Origin: Malachius bipustulatus
Lineage: Eukaryota > Arthropoda > Insecta > Coleoptera > Melyridae
Reading direction: 5' to 3'
DNA length: 64,000 nucleotides
Assembly (NCBI GenBank): GCA_910589415.1
Contig: OU342630.1
Location: forward strand, 50,686,012 to 50,750,011
Notes under the pieces: model-generated
Seen by the model: only the letters and a program-made list of their open reading frames with translations
What the model was told of the DNA's origin: nothing
Databases searched by the model: none
Position numbers and translations under genes: made by a program
Part shown: positions 25,101 to 35,506 of the stretch, piece after piece
How the letters are laid out: every line of letters begins with the position of its first letter
Position numbering within the stretch: the stretch's first letter is position 1

Positions 25101-27308
25101 ATGTCCACACAAGATTTAAAAAACTTAAAGCAGCCTTTCAAAGTGATAGAAATTCCCCTTCACAAATTCACGGAAGAAGTAGTTCCTCATCATCAACAAG
25201 CTTTCGAGGAACACAAAACGAGATGCCAGAAGGTAAGAAAGTTCGACAAGTTTTAAATTTTGTTCGCACTAGAAACGTTCTGTTTGTTTTAGTTGATAGC
25301 TCTCGGTAACTTGGAGCAGTTGAGTCGAGAAGTTAAGGACAAAGAAAGGACAATGAGACAATTGAAGGAATTGATGTATGAGTTGGATACTTTACGAGCC
25401 CAAGTGATGGACTGTGATCTCGACCGGTTCGACATAAAAACACTGTCTTTGCGTAAAATAATTCTAACACTACTAAACGGCTATAAAGGTAATAAGGTTA
25501 ACCTGCTGTTTAGCGACGGTTTTACCCCTACGCTGGCCCCCCTCCACTCTCTCTGCTTGCTAGGCTCCGACACGTTCTCAGCGTTGCCATATGCAAGCCC
25601 TTCTCCTACGTTCTGCAGACAATCCTGCGTGCTTCCTGCCCGCTTCCGCACGAGACCGTAATAAGTAGCTACCGGTTCCGTCAGGTATTTGGTCAGGGTA
25701 GGTTTTTTTTTCATTTTACGAATATTTGAAGGAAAAAAAACCTACCCTGACCAAAGACCTGACTTACTGCAGCAAATAAGTGTTTTAATATTATTTGTAA
25801 TCAAAAATGACACTTTAAGGGCCGTAGGAGAACGGAGACACGGATTTCATGTGGCAACGCTGAGAGCCTGTCGACTCAGAGCTAGCAGCACGCTAGCAGA
25901 GAGAGTGGAGGGGGGCCAGCGTAGGGGTAAAACCGTCGCTAAACAGCAGGTTAACCGGTAATAATAATTCAGGGTAATTGTTTACATCCGCGGCTCCTAA
26001 GTTTCATCAATTTTTTCGGGACCGAGGAGCGAAATAAGGGTGCTGGGTGGGTAGGAAGCTAAAAACAGCCATTGCAAACTAATATTAAGGTCACAACTAA
26101 GGCCTCTTTGGCACTACGATCGAATTTCTATTTTTTTTCACTTTCAGGGCAAGGAATATCTTCGAGATAAACAGTAGCACAGTTTTTATTTTGAATTTTG
26201 CATTTATTTTGCATTTGCATTCCAAAAATCGTGACATCGTTCGCTATACTCTGGATACGATATGAGAAATCTTATATCCGGTCGAATCCCTCTCTGTGTC
26301 GTGCTCATTGTTATCCGCCTTTACGATCCGGTTGGCTTGGACGCGTATTCATCATTTCAAGTGCGTGCTTCCTATGTATTTATACGCCGCCTACCCAGGA
26401 CCGGACTCATTAGAGCGGCTCTTAATGCCTCTTTTTCTGGCTAACCATATATTTGCAAAGCAAATGAATACCTTCCTGGTGTTACTATAAGTATGTTCTC
26501 CACCCCTATATAGGTGCCATAGTGAAACTGTAGGAGCCGCAGATGTAAATAATGACCTAATTCAGGACCCCCAAAAATTTTTCTTCTCATACGGGAGTTG
26601 TTCACTGTACAAACAGAGTTACGCCGAATTTATGTGCCACTATTCTAAACTTCTTTTTTTGTTTAGGTTTGAAAGAGACTAGTCAAAAATTATTGATAGA
26701 AAGAAAGGAAAACGAAACGATAGATGATGAAGTCCTGAATCCTCTGGCAGGAGCCAGTCAAATTGTAATTCAAGAAGACTTAGACAGTCTTAAATTGAAG
26801 CAGCACATCGACTGTCAGGCCAGAATAGAAGCGATCGAAGATGACATTAACGGTTTACACGAGATTTACACACACATTCATGAAATGGTAGATCATCAAG
26901 GCAAAGATGTGGATCACATAGAAGAATCTGTTCAGTCCAGTAATACTAACGTGCAGTCAGGCTTACGTCAACTGATAAAAGCTAATAAGTAAGTCGTTCT
27001 ATTGTTCTAGATAAGAAAATTCGTATAATAACTATATTTGCAGACTGAAAGTAAGTGCCTATTCGATGACAGGTGCTTTCCTAGGCACTGTAATCGGGGG
27101 ACCGATTGGTTTGGTGGCCGGTTTCAAAGTGGGTGGCTTGGCCGCCCTCGGATGCGCCATCGCTGGATTTACCGGTGGTAAATACCTGAAGAAAGTTAAA
27201 GAGGGAGAATTGGACAGTGATGAGCAAGCTGTTGCTCAGATATCAAGTACTGAAAACCCTTTAGGCGAGGTAACACCGGAACCTGTGTTAGATAAAAAAG
27301 TTATATGA
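25101..27308 (+). CDS. Syx17: Syntaxin-17
   Basis: Autophagosomal Q-SNARE that, in known systems, pairs with SNAP29 and VAMP7/8 to fuse autophagosomes with lysosomes. I assemble four exons: 25101-25232, 25293-25488, 26667-26988 and 27044-27308. All junctions are GT-AG and in phase, giving 304 residues, close to the 302 of human STX17. The N-terminal half is helical and charged. The SNARE motif lies in exon 3 (IEAIEDDINGLHEIYTHIHE onward) with a central glutamine in HEMVDHQGKD. Exon 4 encodes two adjacent glycine-rich membrane segments (GTVIGGPIGLVAGFKVGGLA), the hairpin with GxxxG zipper unique to syntaxin-17. Intron 2 carries two palindromic elements, one abutting the exon 2 donor. AATAAA signals occur near 27651 and 27820. 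Confidence 0.92.
25496..25956. mobile_element. Palindromic MITE at the exon 2 splice donor of Syntaxin-17
   Basis: The 461-bp element begins GGTTAACCTGCTGTTTAGCG and ends with the exact reverse complement; the first 60 or so bases of each arm match almost perfectly. The arms run to a centre near 25720, so the whole element can fold. The 8-bp sequence GGTAATAA flanks it on both sides (25488-25495 and 25957-25964) as a target-site duplication. An 8-bp duplication fits hAT- or P-like transposition. It has no coding capacity. Confidence 0.88.
25966..26565. mobile_element. Second inverted-repeat element in Syntaxin-17 intron 2
   Basis: TTTACATCCGCGGCTCCTAA near 25980 is mirrored by TAGGAGCCGCAGATGTAAAT near 26530, with flanking GTTTCA/TGAAAC also inverted. 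About 520 bp lie between them, with no significant frame. The exact ends and any target duplication are unclear. It starts just after the target duplication of the first MITE. Confidence 0.5.
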
Positions 27309-30300
27309 CGAAGGTGTAGCATCTCTTAGTAGGTTGATAAAAAAAATATTGTAAATTATTTATTATGAACAACTATGTTAATATAAATTAGTGCCTCTAG
27401 TTCTAGTGTAATTTTTTTTATTGCAATGTGAATTATTGCTTGAAAATTTTTACTTGGAATCGAATTGAATAGGTAGTATACTGTCTATTCAAATTAGTAA
27501 AAAACAAATACGTAATGAATGAACTGTAACAATTAATTGATCAAAAGTTGCTTGAGGATTGTTGCTCTACTCTCTGCTTTGATAATAATTGCTAAAGAAT
27601 ACCTTTAGTCTGTAACTTTGCTGTCTAGTTAAATAAGTAACTAAATTTATAAATAAATTCTGGAGTTCTATATTGAACTTCAATGTAAGTCCTTTTGAAA
27701 GATAAAAGTATAATTATTCTCATATTTACTATCTTTGGCCCTGAATAATAATAGTAATAAACCCTGTGTGTTTTTTTAAATATGGGACTTTTCAATAATA
27801 ATTATGCATGATGTACAAAAATAAATTTATATTTTAAGATTCTGTATCGTTTTTTATTTTAATCAAAACATCCCCATCTACTTGGAAAACCATTCATTTC
27901 AAACACCTCTAAAAGGTGTTTCATTGTTCTTGACGCTAGAGATATGTCGAAAACACGTTGTTCTGAAACATTTAAAGTCAAGGTGGCTTACCACCTAGGT
28001 ATAAGTATAGCATAATATTATAAAGTCACTTTAACACTTGTTAAAAACAGTTGTAATCAAGATGAAATTAAAGTTCAAATTTAAATTAGATGTGAACAAA
28101 TTAAAGTGAATTTAATTTTTCTAGCCATATCAGTCGAGATGCGCGCGCCGATTTGAGAGTCACCAGATGACGCTGTAGGGAGTGGACGAAAACGCGTCAC
28201 TGAAGTATCCATTTATCTTTTTATTTGAGAATCAGTTGTGTCATTTCACAATTCCTACTATTTAGTTATCAATTGATTGATTATGAAGTAAGGAAGGAAC
28301 ACCATTTATGATAAAGCCGAAAGGACATTCTCTGATATGTTCATATACTTTACATCTATACATGGCTTAGAATCAAAAACATCAAGAGTACCTACATATA
28401 ATTCTGCATAATTCAATATATTTTTGTTAGTTGATTGAGTAAAATCAAAACTTGGTAGTGCCTTTAAGTATTTTTCAAAAGTGGAAACTCGTTCACGAAA
28501 TTTTAGAAGCTAAAATTTCGGTATTTCCAAAATTGTCGAGATCTCATGAAAAAACTATCACATTCTAGATTCAAGCTGGGTATTTTTCCTTGAAGGAAAC
28601 CCGGTCAGCTTTTCAGAACCAAAAAATTTTCGTCCAATTCCAAAATTATTGATATTTTCTACCAAAATCAACCAATAGTTTGAGACAATTTACAAATAAA
28701 TCAGGATATAGAATGTGTATTTGATTACTCAACGAGAACAATAATAAAATTTATGTTTTCAACCCTTACTTCGTAGAATCTCTGCATATTTATTGATTAT
28801 GAATAAAACATTAGTGTTTTATTCATAATCAATAAAGAGAACAATAATATTAAAGTTGAAAAGTATTAGGTTATATTATTATATGTAGCTATGTATCAGA
28901 TTCCTACGTTTTTAAATTTTTTATATAATAATATTATTTACGATTTACTATTATTATGCACAGAATTCATTCAAAAATATTTTAATTTTATATGACAGTA
29001 TTTTTAAATTACATCAAGAATCAAAACGATAGAAACCACAATGCGCATGTCGAGTGTTGAAGAGACGATGTCTGGTGACCGCCGTTTCTTCGACACTCCG
29101 AGTGCACAGTGCAAGTGACCGTCGTGTCATTCGCAATTTCTGAACGATGCGATATTTTACACGTCGAGCGAACCTGGTTGCTTATGAACGTTTCTCCATA
29201 CACCATACATATGTTATATAGGGATAGGTATGTAATTCATCAACACATGAACACAGAACATATACAGAGTGTGATTTGTGAACGCACCCGCCAGCTGACT
29301 AAAAACTAAACAACGCGCCCACAGAACACCTACTCGCTTATTTGTCTCTTGTGGATGTCAATGTTATCAATGTCAGTACTGTCAACAAAGTTTGTTAACA
29401 AAATTTCTTTTTAATGGAATTTATTTGAATTTTATGGAATTTGTAATGTAAGGTAAGTTTTAAATAAAGAAAGAAGTGGAAAGAAGTTTTTTATTAGTTT
29501 ATTAGTAGTTGCTGTCTCTTTGTTTTTTTTTTAGTTTTAGTTGAATTAATTGATAGTTTAATTATTTTAGATTTTGGAAGTTCTATATTATAATTATAAA
29601 ATGTAAATGTCAACTACCTACTTACGTTACTTCGTTACTATACGCTACGCTGTGCTATAAATTATTGCAAAAAGGAATTAAAGTCCACAATTTTTAGAGT
29701 GCATAATTCCAAAATCCACAAACAGTGAGTATTGACTATAGTCCAATAAAGTCTAAAAAGTCATACGTATCGATTAAGAATACACATCCTTTTGATAGTT
29801 CGATTTATTTTGTTTCATGTACGTGTTTTTATAGTAACCGTCCAGTTTGTCTAAACACTCCATCCCGCATAAATAAGTATACGTCAACATTGGTTTTGAA
29901 TGAGAATTAAATGCACAACACAGAGGATAGAATGTCATTACGTGAATAAATTTTATGTAGTTGTCAGTGGCTCTCAAACTGACGTAAGCGGTTCAATTCA
30001 TTTTTTGAATGATTCCTTCAATAATTACGCTCGTTCACAACTTGACAATTGACTGTTTGACATTTTCTGGTGAAATTAAAAATATTAATTCGGACGGTTA
30101 GTAAGACGTCACATCTGACTTTTTAAAGTTAATCCTACTATAAATTATTGTTTTGTTTTAACTGTTTTACGTATCTACTTGGTGTTTCATTGTTGATAAT
30201 TCTTTCATGTTTCTATACCAATACCTGTGTTCCAAGCCTCTGTGGTGAACTCCAATACACTATTGGGAGTGCTTTGGGGGGTAAGAATCTAAAAACAGTG

Positions 30301-31158
30301 TGAAAATCTACCTACACAGATGACAAAAATCTGGTTTCTTTTTCCTGCAAATTAAAGCTATCAGCTTCTCACTCAAATTTCACTCTTCAGTCCTCAATAC
30401 CAACTTCTATGCAGGCCGTTCCATTAATATGACAGGAGAGGCTTGGAGCAGAGATTTTGAAGTGACAACTAGGCCCGACCTCTTTTTGGGCACATTGTAC
30501 CTCGTCTCGCCCCAGTGGACAAACCCCTATCCTGAGCCCTATATCCCTATATTCCCTACACGGAAACTCCAACCACCCGATTGCTTGAATACTGATGAAG
30601 GATGTGGACTGGTGGGATAGATTTCCCCCAATATGGGGGAAAGCTACCGGTGTCTAGATTTGGGGGTGAAATGACTCTTATAAAAGACAAAAAATTCTGG
30701 ATCTGAATTAAAATTTTCTGGTGTTCAGCTTTGCTTCTTAAGACTAATTTCTAACTTAATTATTTTGAAAAATCAAGTGTGTCTTGAAACTTTTAAATTC
30801 TCAAAAAACCTTTTTTATGTGGACTTTTATGTAGCAAAACGACAAAAAGTCACTTTAAAATTTAAGGTATAATTTCAGCTTTGGTTACAATAATTTTTTT
30901 TTAACAATAATGACTTTTAAGTGACTTTAAAATTTATTTAAAAACCCACCTGATACCTTTTATCACACTTTTTTAATACTAATTGTACTAATTTAAAATT
31001 GTTCCTTTTCTTTTGCAAGGCTTAACTGGATATGCTCGAAAACATTGTAGAGCAGCAAGCTCTGAAATCTACAAAACTTATCTCAAGAAAGCTACATCGT
31101 TGGTAGATCAATTAATTATCTTCTCTGGATGATTTAGAAATTAGAACGAGCCGCCATT
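27309..31158. other. Intergenic, Syntaxin-17 to RFWD3
   Basis: Contains the Syntaxin-17 3' UTR, a perfect hairpin at 28790-28835 and a small palindrome (TTTCCCCCA..TGGGGGAAA) at 30622-30642. Short frames at 29109-29309, 29725-29910 and 30429-30620 show no family motifs. No other gene was recognised. Confidence 0.4.
28790..28835. repeat. Perfect 20-bp hairpin
   Basis: TTATTGATTATGAATAAAAC, a 6-base loop (ATTAGT), then the exact reverse complement. It lies in non-coding AT-rich DNA; function is unknown. Confidence 0.8.
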
Positions 31159-32826
31159 ATGGAGGAAGAAAACGACGAGGAACTTCCTCCATCAATCCAC
31201 GGCTCTCCAATGGATGAAGAATCTCATCCGCTCCAAAACGAGCCCGACAACCTCCAAATCAACGAAAACAGTAATCAGAGCGAAGCTACCAGTACAATTA
31301 GTGCCGACGCTGACCAACAGTACGTGAATCTGCAAGTCCCCGGAGACGACGATGAACAAGACGAAGCTAAGGCCGTACAACAACATGAAGTTAGCGAGAT
31401 TAACGAAGACGAAGCAACCCTATGCCCCATCTGCCTCGATAATTGGACAAACACGGGCGATCACCGTATATGCGCCCTCAAATGCGGTCATCTCTTCGGA
31501 CATAGCTGCGTGCTTCGATGGATCACCCAGCAGAGAGTCAAAAACTGTCCGACGTGTAAAAAACGCGTGTGTAGAAAAGACATAAGGTTTCTTTACACGA
31601 GGCGATTGATAGCGGTAGACAATTCCGAACTTGAAGACGTAAAGCAGCAGCTGAAATTAGCCATCGAGGAGAAAAACAAACTCACGGTAAAGCTGGTAAT
31701 GTCGGATTCAAAGCAAAGCACTCTGTCCGCTCAGGTGAAAATGCTCCAGGAGGAGATAGTAAAGTTGACTCAAAAGATCAACAAAAATACCCCCATCGGT
31801 AATATTGGGTACGATCAACCTCTCCCGAAACGTCAAGCAATGATTCACATTTATAAAGATAAGTCCCTGGAGATTTGTAAGCGATCTGGTTGCCGAGCTT
31901 TAGACGCGTGTGCTAGTCAGGATATTTTAATGGCTTCCATGCAATCTCCGAATAATCTTTTTGCAGGTTTCGGTTTGAGGAAAATAATGATCAGCGCATA
32001 CAAACCGTTGTCGTTTATCCCGATACATAGTCAGCAAATCAGAGACATTCAATTTCATCCGTCTCAAGGTATATTACTTACGGCATCAACAGATAAGTCC
32101 AGTAAAGTTCTCGATTATAATAACGACACTGTGATACATACCATTAGGCATCGGGTCCCGTTATGGTCTTGTTGTTGGTCAAAAGAGGATAACCATAGAC
32201 TGTTTTTAGGTGGTGTTGATGGTTCCGCTTTAAGTTATGATATGAGATACTTGAATGAACCTTTAGCAGTTCTGTCAGTACCTGAGAATATTTCACCCGT
32301 CGTATCGTTGGCTTATATACCGCGATTAACGCCTAATATGTACAGCGGGGGTCTTTTATGCTGCAATTTAAATTCGCTCTGGTTTTTCGACAATTTGAAC
32401 CAGGAACGTGGAATACCGGTACCCTCGGAAGGACCGTTTCTAAGTATGAGATTCCAGGACGAGACCAAACAAGTTTTACTGTCATCAAGACCGACCACGC
32501 AGCACCCTTCCAGGCACACTGTTTGCACTTTGGAGAAGATCGAGGATAGAGTTGTTTCTAACGTCTTGTACAGTTTCCAAGGTAGCCAGACGCAGAAAAT
32601 GCTCACAAAGTCCTGTTTTGTTCGCACGGACGGTAACAGGTACTTTGTGGCAGCTCACCAAGAACACAACAAATCGATCGGGTTGTGGAGTATCAATTCG
32701 GGACTCAAGGAAAGTTCCGTTCCGATTCACGATTCCGTTTTAGATATGTGCGGTATTAACCTGCCAAATCAAAGTATTTTCGCGGCTGTGACTGAGAAAA
32801 GACTGGACTTTTTTAAATTTTCCTGA
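31159..32826 (+). CDS. Rfwd3: E3 ubiquitin ligase RFWD3 (RING and WD40)
   Basis: Single uninterrupted frame of 555 residues. An acidic N-terminus (1-86) is followed by a RING finger at about 89-135 (CPICLDNWTNTGDHR, then CALKCGHLFGHSC, then CPTC), a coiled coil at about 155-210, and a WD40 domain from about 230 to the end. The RING flank WTNTGDHR..LKCGHLFG is characteristic of RFWD3, which in vertebrates ubiquitinates RPA and RAD51 at stalled forks and crosslinks. It is shorter than the human protein (774) because the disordered N-terminal region with its SQ motifs is mostly missing. The start is the first ATG after in-frame stops, in a good context (CCATTATGG). AATAAA lies near 33043. The coding region has no introns. 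Confidence 0.9.
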   Translation: MEEENDEELPPSIHGSPMDEESHPLQNEPDNLQINENSNQSEATSTISADADQQYVNLQVPGDDDEQDEAKAVQQHEVSEINEDEATLCPICLDNWTNTGDHRICALKCGHLFGHSCVLRWITQQRVKNCPTCKKRVCRKDIRFLYTRRLIAVDNSELEDVKQQLKLAIEEKNKLTVKLVMSDSKQSTLSAQVKMLQEEIVKLTQKINKNTPIGNIGYDQPLPKRQAMIHIYKDKSLEICKRSGCRALDACASQDILMASMQSPNNLFAGFGLRKIMISAYKPLSFIPIHSQQIRDIQFHPSQGILLTASTDKSSKVLDYNNDTVIHTIRHRVPLWSCCWSKEDNHRLFLGGVDGSALSYDMRYLNEPLAVLSVPENISPVVSLAYIPRLTPNMYSGGLLCCNLNSLWFFDNLNQERGIPVPSEGPFLSMRFQDETKQVLLSSRPTTQHPSRHTVCTLEKIEDRVVSNVLYSFQGSQTQKMLTKSCFVRTDGNRYFVAAHQEHNKSIGLWSINSGLKESSVPIHDSVLDMCGINLPNQSIFAAVTEKRLDFFKFS

Positions 32827-33369
32827 TTTGTTTTAAGATTAAGTGGCAGGATATTCCATCGAATTTGAACCGAAACGTCGAGGTTATTGTATGTAGCATT
32901 GCAGGCATAAGTCTGGGGGGTACAGACTGTTTCTTATTTTTAATTTACTATAAAGAGCTGGGTTCCATGTGCCATGGGCTTTATCTTGATTTGGAAAGTG
33001 TGCTATGTTCAAAAAAAATCCAACATGTCTTTTTTAATAAAATTGGATTTCTTTTCTATTTTTGCCTGTAATTTAAAAGAATGAAATTTTTTCCTTTTAT
33101 ACTTTTATATTATACTGAGTACTTTTAGTGAGTTATTAGTTATCTACAAAGTCTTGATGTAATTTTCGTTGTTTTAAATTATACTTATTTTAATTGATTT
33201 ATTGTAATTAATTATGTAAAATTAGAATACTTTAATATTTAATTGTTACTATTGACTGATTGAAAACAATTTTTTCTTATGTTCTCATTGCTGCTATTAT
33301 TACAAGAAACAATTAGATATATAAAAATATTAATGATAAAGACACTAATGTTTTAAAATTCCCCTGTTT
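32827..33369. other. RFWD3 3' flank
   Basis: 3' UTR and intergenic DNA. AATAAA near 33043 is a plausible polyadenylation signal. No gene was recognised. Confidence 0.4.
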
Positions 33370-33920
33370 ATATTGTTACACTTGTTTTGCCACTTTCAAA
33401 GTAGCATCTTCAGACATATGTGAATGAATATTAATATTACTAATGTAAATATAATAACATAGCAACAGTAGGGTAACTATAATAGCGATAATAAAACAGG
33501 TAACTAGATTTAAATAAATTTCAATACAAAATACAACAGACTTGATCATGATACAATAATCTCTTCAGAATTTTCTCAGTTGTTGATATCAAGAAGAAAA
33601 TCAAGCAACGGAGAGCGATATGCCGATATGTGTATAGCTATTCATTTGTGACTGTGTATTGTTGATTATGTAAATTCTGTGAATTTCTAAATAAATCTTA
33701 AAACTAGACATATACCGCTCCATTGCTTGATTTTCTTCTTGATATAATAATGATATTTATTGTCAATAAATCAACAACAATTGAGAGGATTAAATAGGAA
33801 GAAATAGTATAGCTAGTTACCATACTGTTATTATGTACATAATTTTGATATTCATTTACATAATGTCTGAAGATGGCCTTTAAAAGTACCGAAACATGTG
33901 TAACATCGTTAAGGTGTTTA
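33370..33920. mobile_element. Nested-hairpin foldback element
   Basis: Outer arms: about 33370-33530 (GCATCTTCAGACATATGT, then AATGAATAT) against 33785-33915 (reverse complement with ATGTCTGAAGATGGC). Inner arms: 33585-33625 (GATATCAAGAAGAAAATCAA) against 33706-33747. The whole 550 bp folds on itself. There is no coding capacity. Confidence 0.55.
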
Positions 33921-35217
33921 AATTTTTATTGTGAGTGGGCCATTGTGACACCTCCACTGTGACAGAAGGTCTACTATGGCTTTGTTACTAAAGTAGAATT
34001 TCAAAAGATTACTGTTTCATTTCTCATCAATGCAGAGGTTCTACCAAGTTACTGTTGAGAACATAAATTTTACATAAAAATGCTTAAAATTAAGACAAAA
34101 ATTTTTAAGGGGTTCTAATATTTTCAAAATCAAACAATTTTAAATTTTGCAAGATGGGAGGGGGTGGTAAATTATTTTGTTTAATGATTCAAATATTCAT
34201 CTTCCCATGTGTATCTCTTGCTATTAAAAAAACAAAGCTTATTGAATCATGAAACTATCTCTAGGTGCTAATCACAACAGTTCTGCAACACAAGAAGTTT
34301 GTTCCATCAGAGAGAACAAACTAAATATTTTTATCAAGCAGTCAGATCTCAATTTTTTACTTATACATACTCCTTTTATAACAGAACTATGTAATTTCTT
34401 GTTTTAATGGCAGATACCAGAGTAATTTATCAAATTTGCAATGTAAAATAATTGTATAATTTTTCTATTTAGGTGTAAGACAGACAATAAATCTATCAAT
34501 TCATTGTTTTTTTATTATTTTTTCAACAAATGTTGCTTATGGGCCCTAATTTTTCGAATAGACAGCTTTTTAGTACCTCTCTGTTGCACTTGCTGCTTTG
34601 TTTTCTTGGTAATAACTGTGCGAAAATCTGAGAAAGATTCTTTCACACAAAAACTTAATGGCTGCTATTTTAGCTTGTTATCAGAGGATAAATAACAGCA
34701 TTAAGTGAGAGAGGTTTCAGAGAAGGAGGTCACTCGTATGAAGATCTTTAAGTAAAATCTTCCTTTTTTGAGTACTTATTTCCTTTCAACTCAATTTTTC
34801 AATGATATGTACATTACTGTTGTACCTACTAAAATTTACGATCCCAGAATTAATCAAATATCAGCCAAATAAAATCTAAAAATTTCTAACAGCCAGTATT
34901 ATAAAGGCTCATTAAGTTAACGGGCTGATTTCTGGAGCCGTTTCTAGGAAAATTATCGACTGTGAGTGGAAAATATAGCAATTTAGTGATTCTTGGCATG
35001 GAAGGGATTACAAAAATGTTAATGAAAGGTATTTTTATGTGGATATTAGCCTTAAAAATGGTATCAAAAATCTGCCTGTTAGCTTAATGAGCCTTTATGT
35101 TAGACTAAAAAAAAAATTCTCAACACGAGAATTAAAATATTGGAATCATTAATGGATTCATACAGTTGCTAGGGAGGAGATAGTTAGTGGAAGGGGTATG
35201 ACTTGTCATGGTTATCA
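33921..35217. other. Gene-free AT-rich stretch
   Basis: No gene or repeat boundary was recognised. The 34504-34695 frame is a hydrophobic low-complexity reading. Confidence 0.4.
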
Positions 35218-35220
35218 TTC

Positions 35221-35265
35221 TATAAATAGGAGCGCTCTTTCAAGCGTCCAACCAGTTGTCAGTGA
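35221..35265 (+). promoter_or_regulatory. Possible TATA/initiator core promoter
   Basis: TATAAATAGG at 35221 is followed by an arthropod-type initiator, either CCAGT at 35252-35256 (about 33 bp) or TCAGT at 35259-35263 (about 40 bp). A short plus-strand frame starts at 35318. The spacing fits the first initiator better. This is a motif-only prediction. Confidence 0.35.
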
Positions 35266-35317
35266 ACACAAGGAGTGGAAGCATCGCTTATCGTTTGCAC
35301 ACACATAACCACTGGTG

Positions 35318-35506
35318 ATGTATACCTCTGATTTAGACGAAACGTTCCGAAAAAATCTCCATGGACCGCTGCAAAACAGCCCGGCAATTAAAAAACTGAT
35401 CACAAAGAAGGAAAGATTTCAATTTATGAAAAAAATAATCAAATTAAAAAGCAAAAAAAAAACGTACAAAAAGTTTTATAATAGAGGCAGGCAAAAAAAC
35501 AAGTAA
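35318..35506 (+). CDS. Small basic protein or first exon, unrecognised
   Basis: A 62-codon frame beginning MYTSDLDETFRKNLHG and becoming very Lys/Arg-rich (KKIIKLKSKKKTYKKF). No family is recognised, and there is no signal peptide or membrane segment. The frame ends at AAGTAA, which could also be a splice donor (AACAA|GTAAAT), so it may be an initial exon. The only support beyond the open frame is the TATA/initiator pair about 60-100 bp upstream. It may be chance. Confidence 0.22.
   Translation: MYTSDLDETFRKNLHGPLQNSPAIKKLITKKERFQFMKKIIKLKSKKKTYKKFYNRGRQKNK

Noticed and set aside
25489..25661. C-terminal extension of the Syntaxin-17 exon 2 frame
   Set aside because: It is translation of the MITE; exon 3 joins in phase from the donor at 25489 and completes the SNARE motif.
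35311..35340. Hammerhead-like words CTGGTGATG...GACGAAAC
   Set aside because: The first block lacks the CTGATGA core and no stem II can form between the two blocks.
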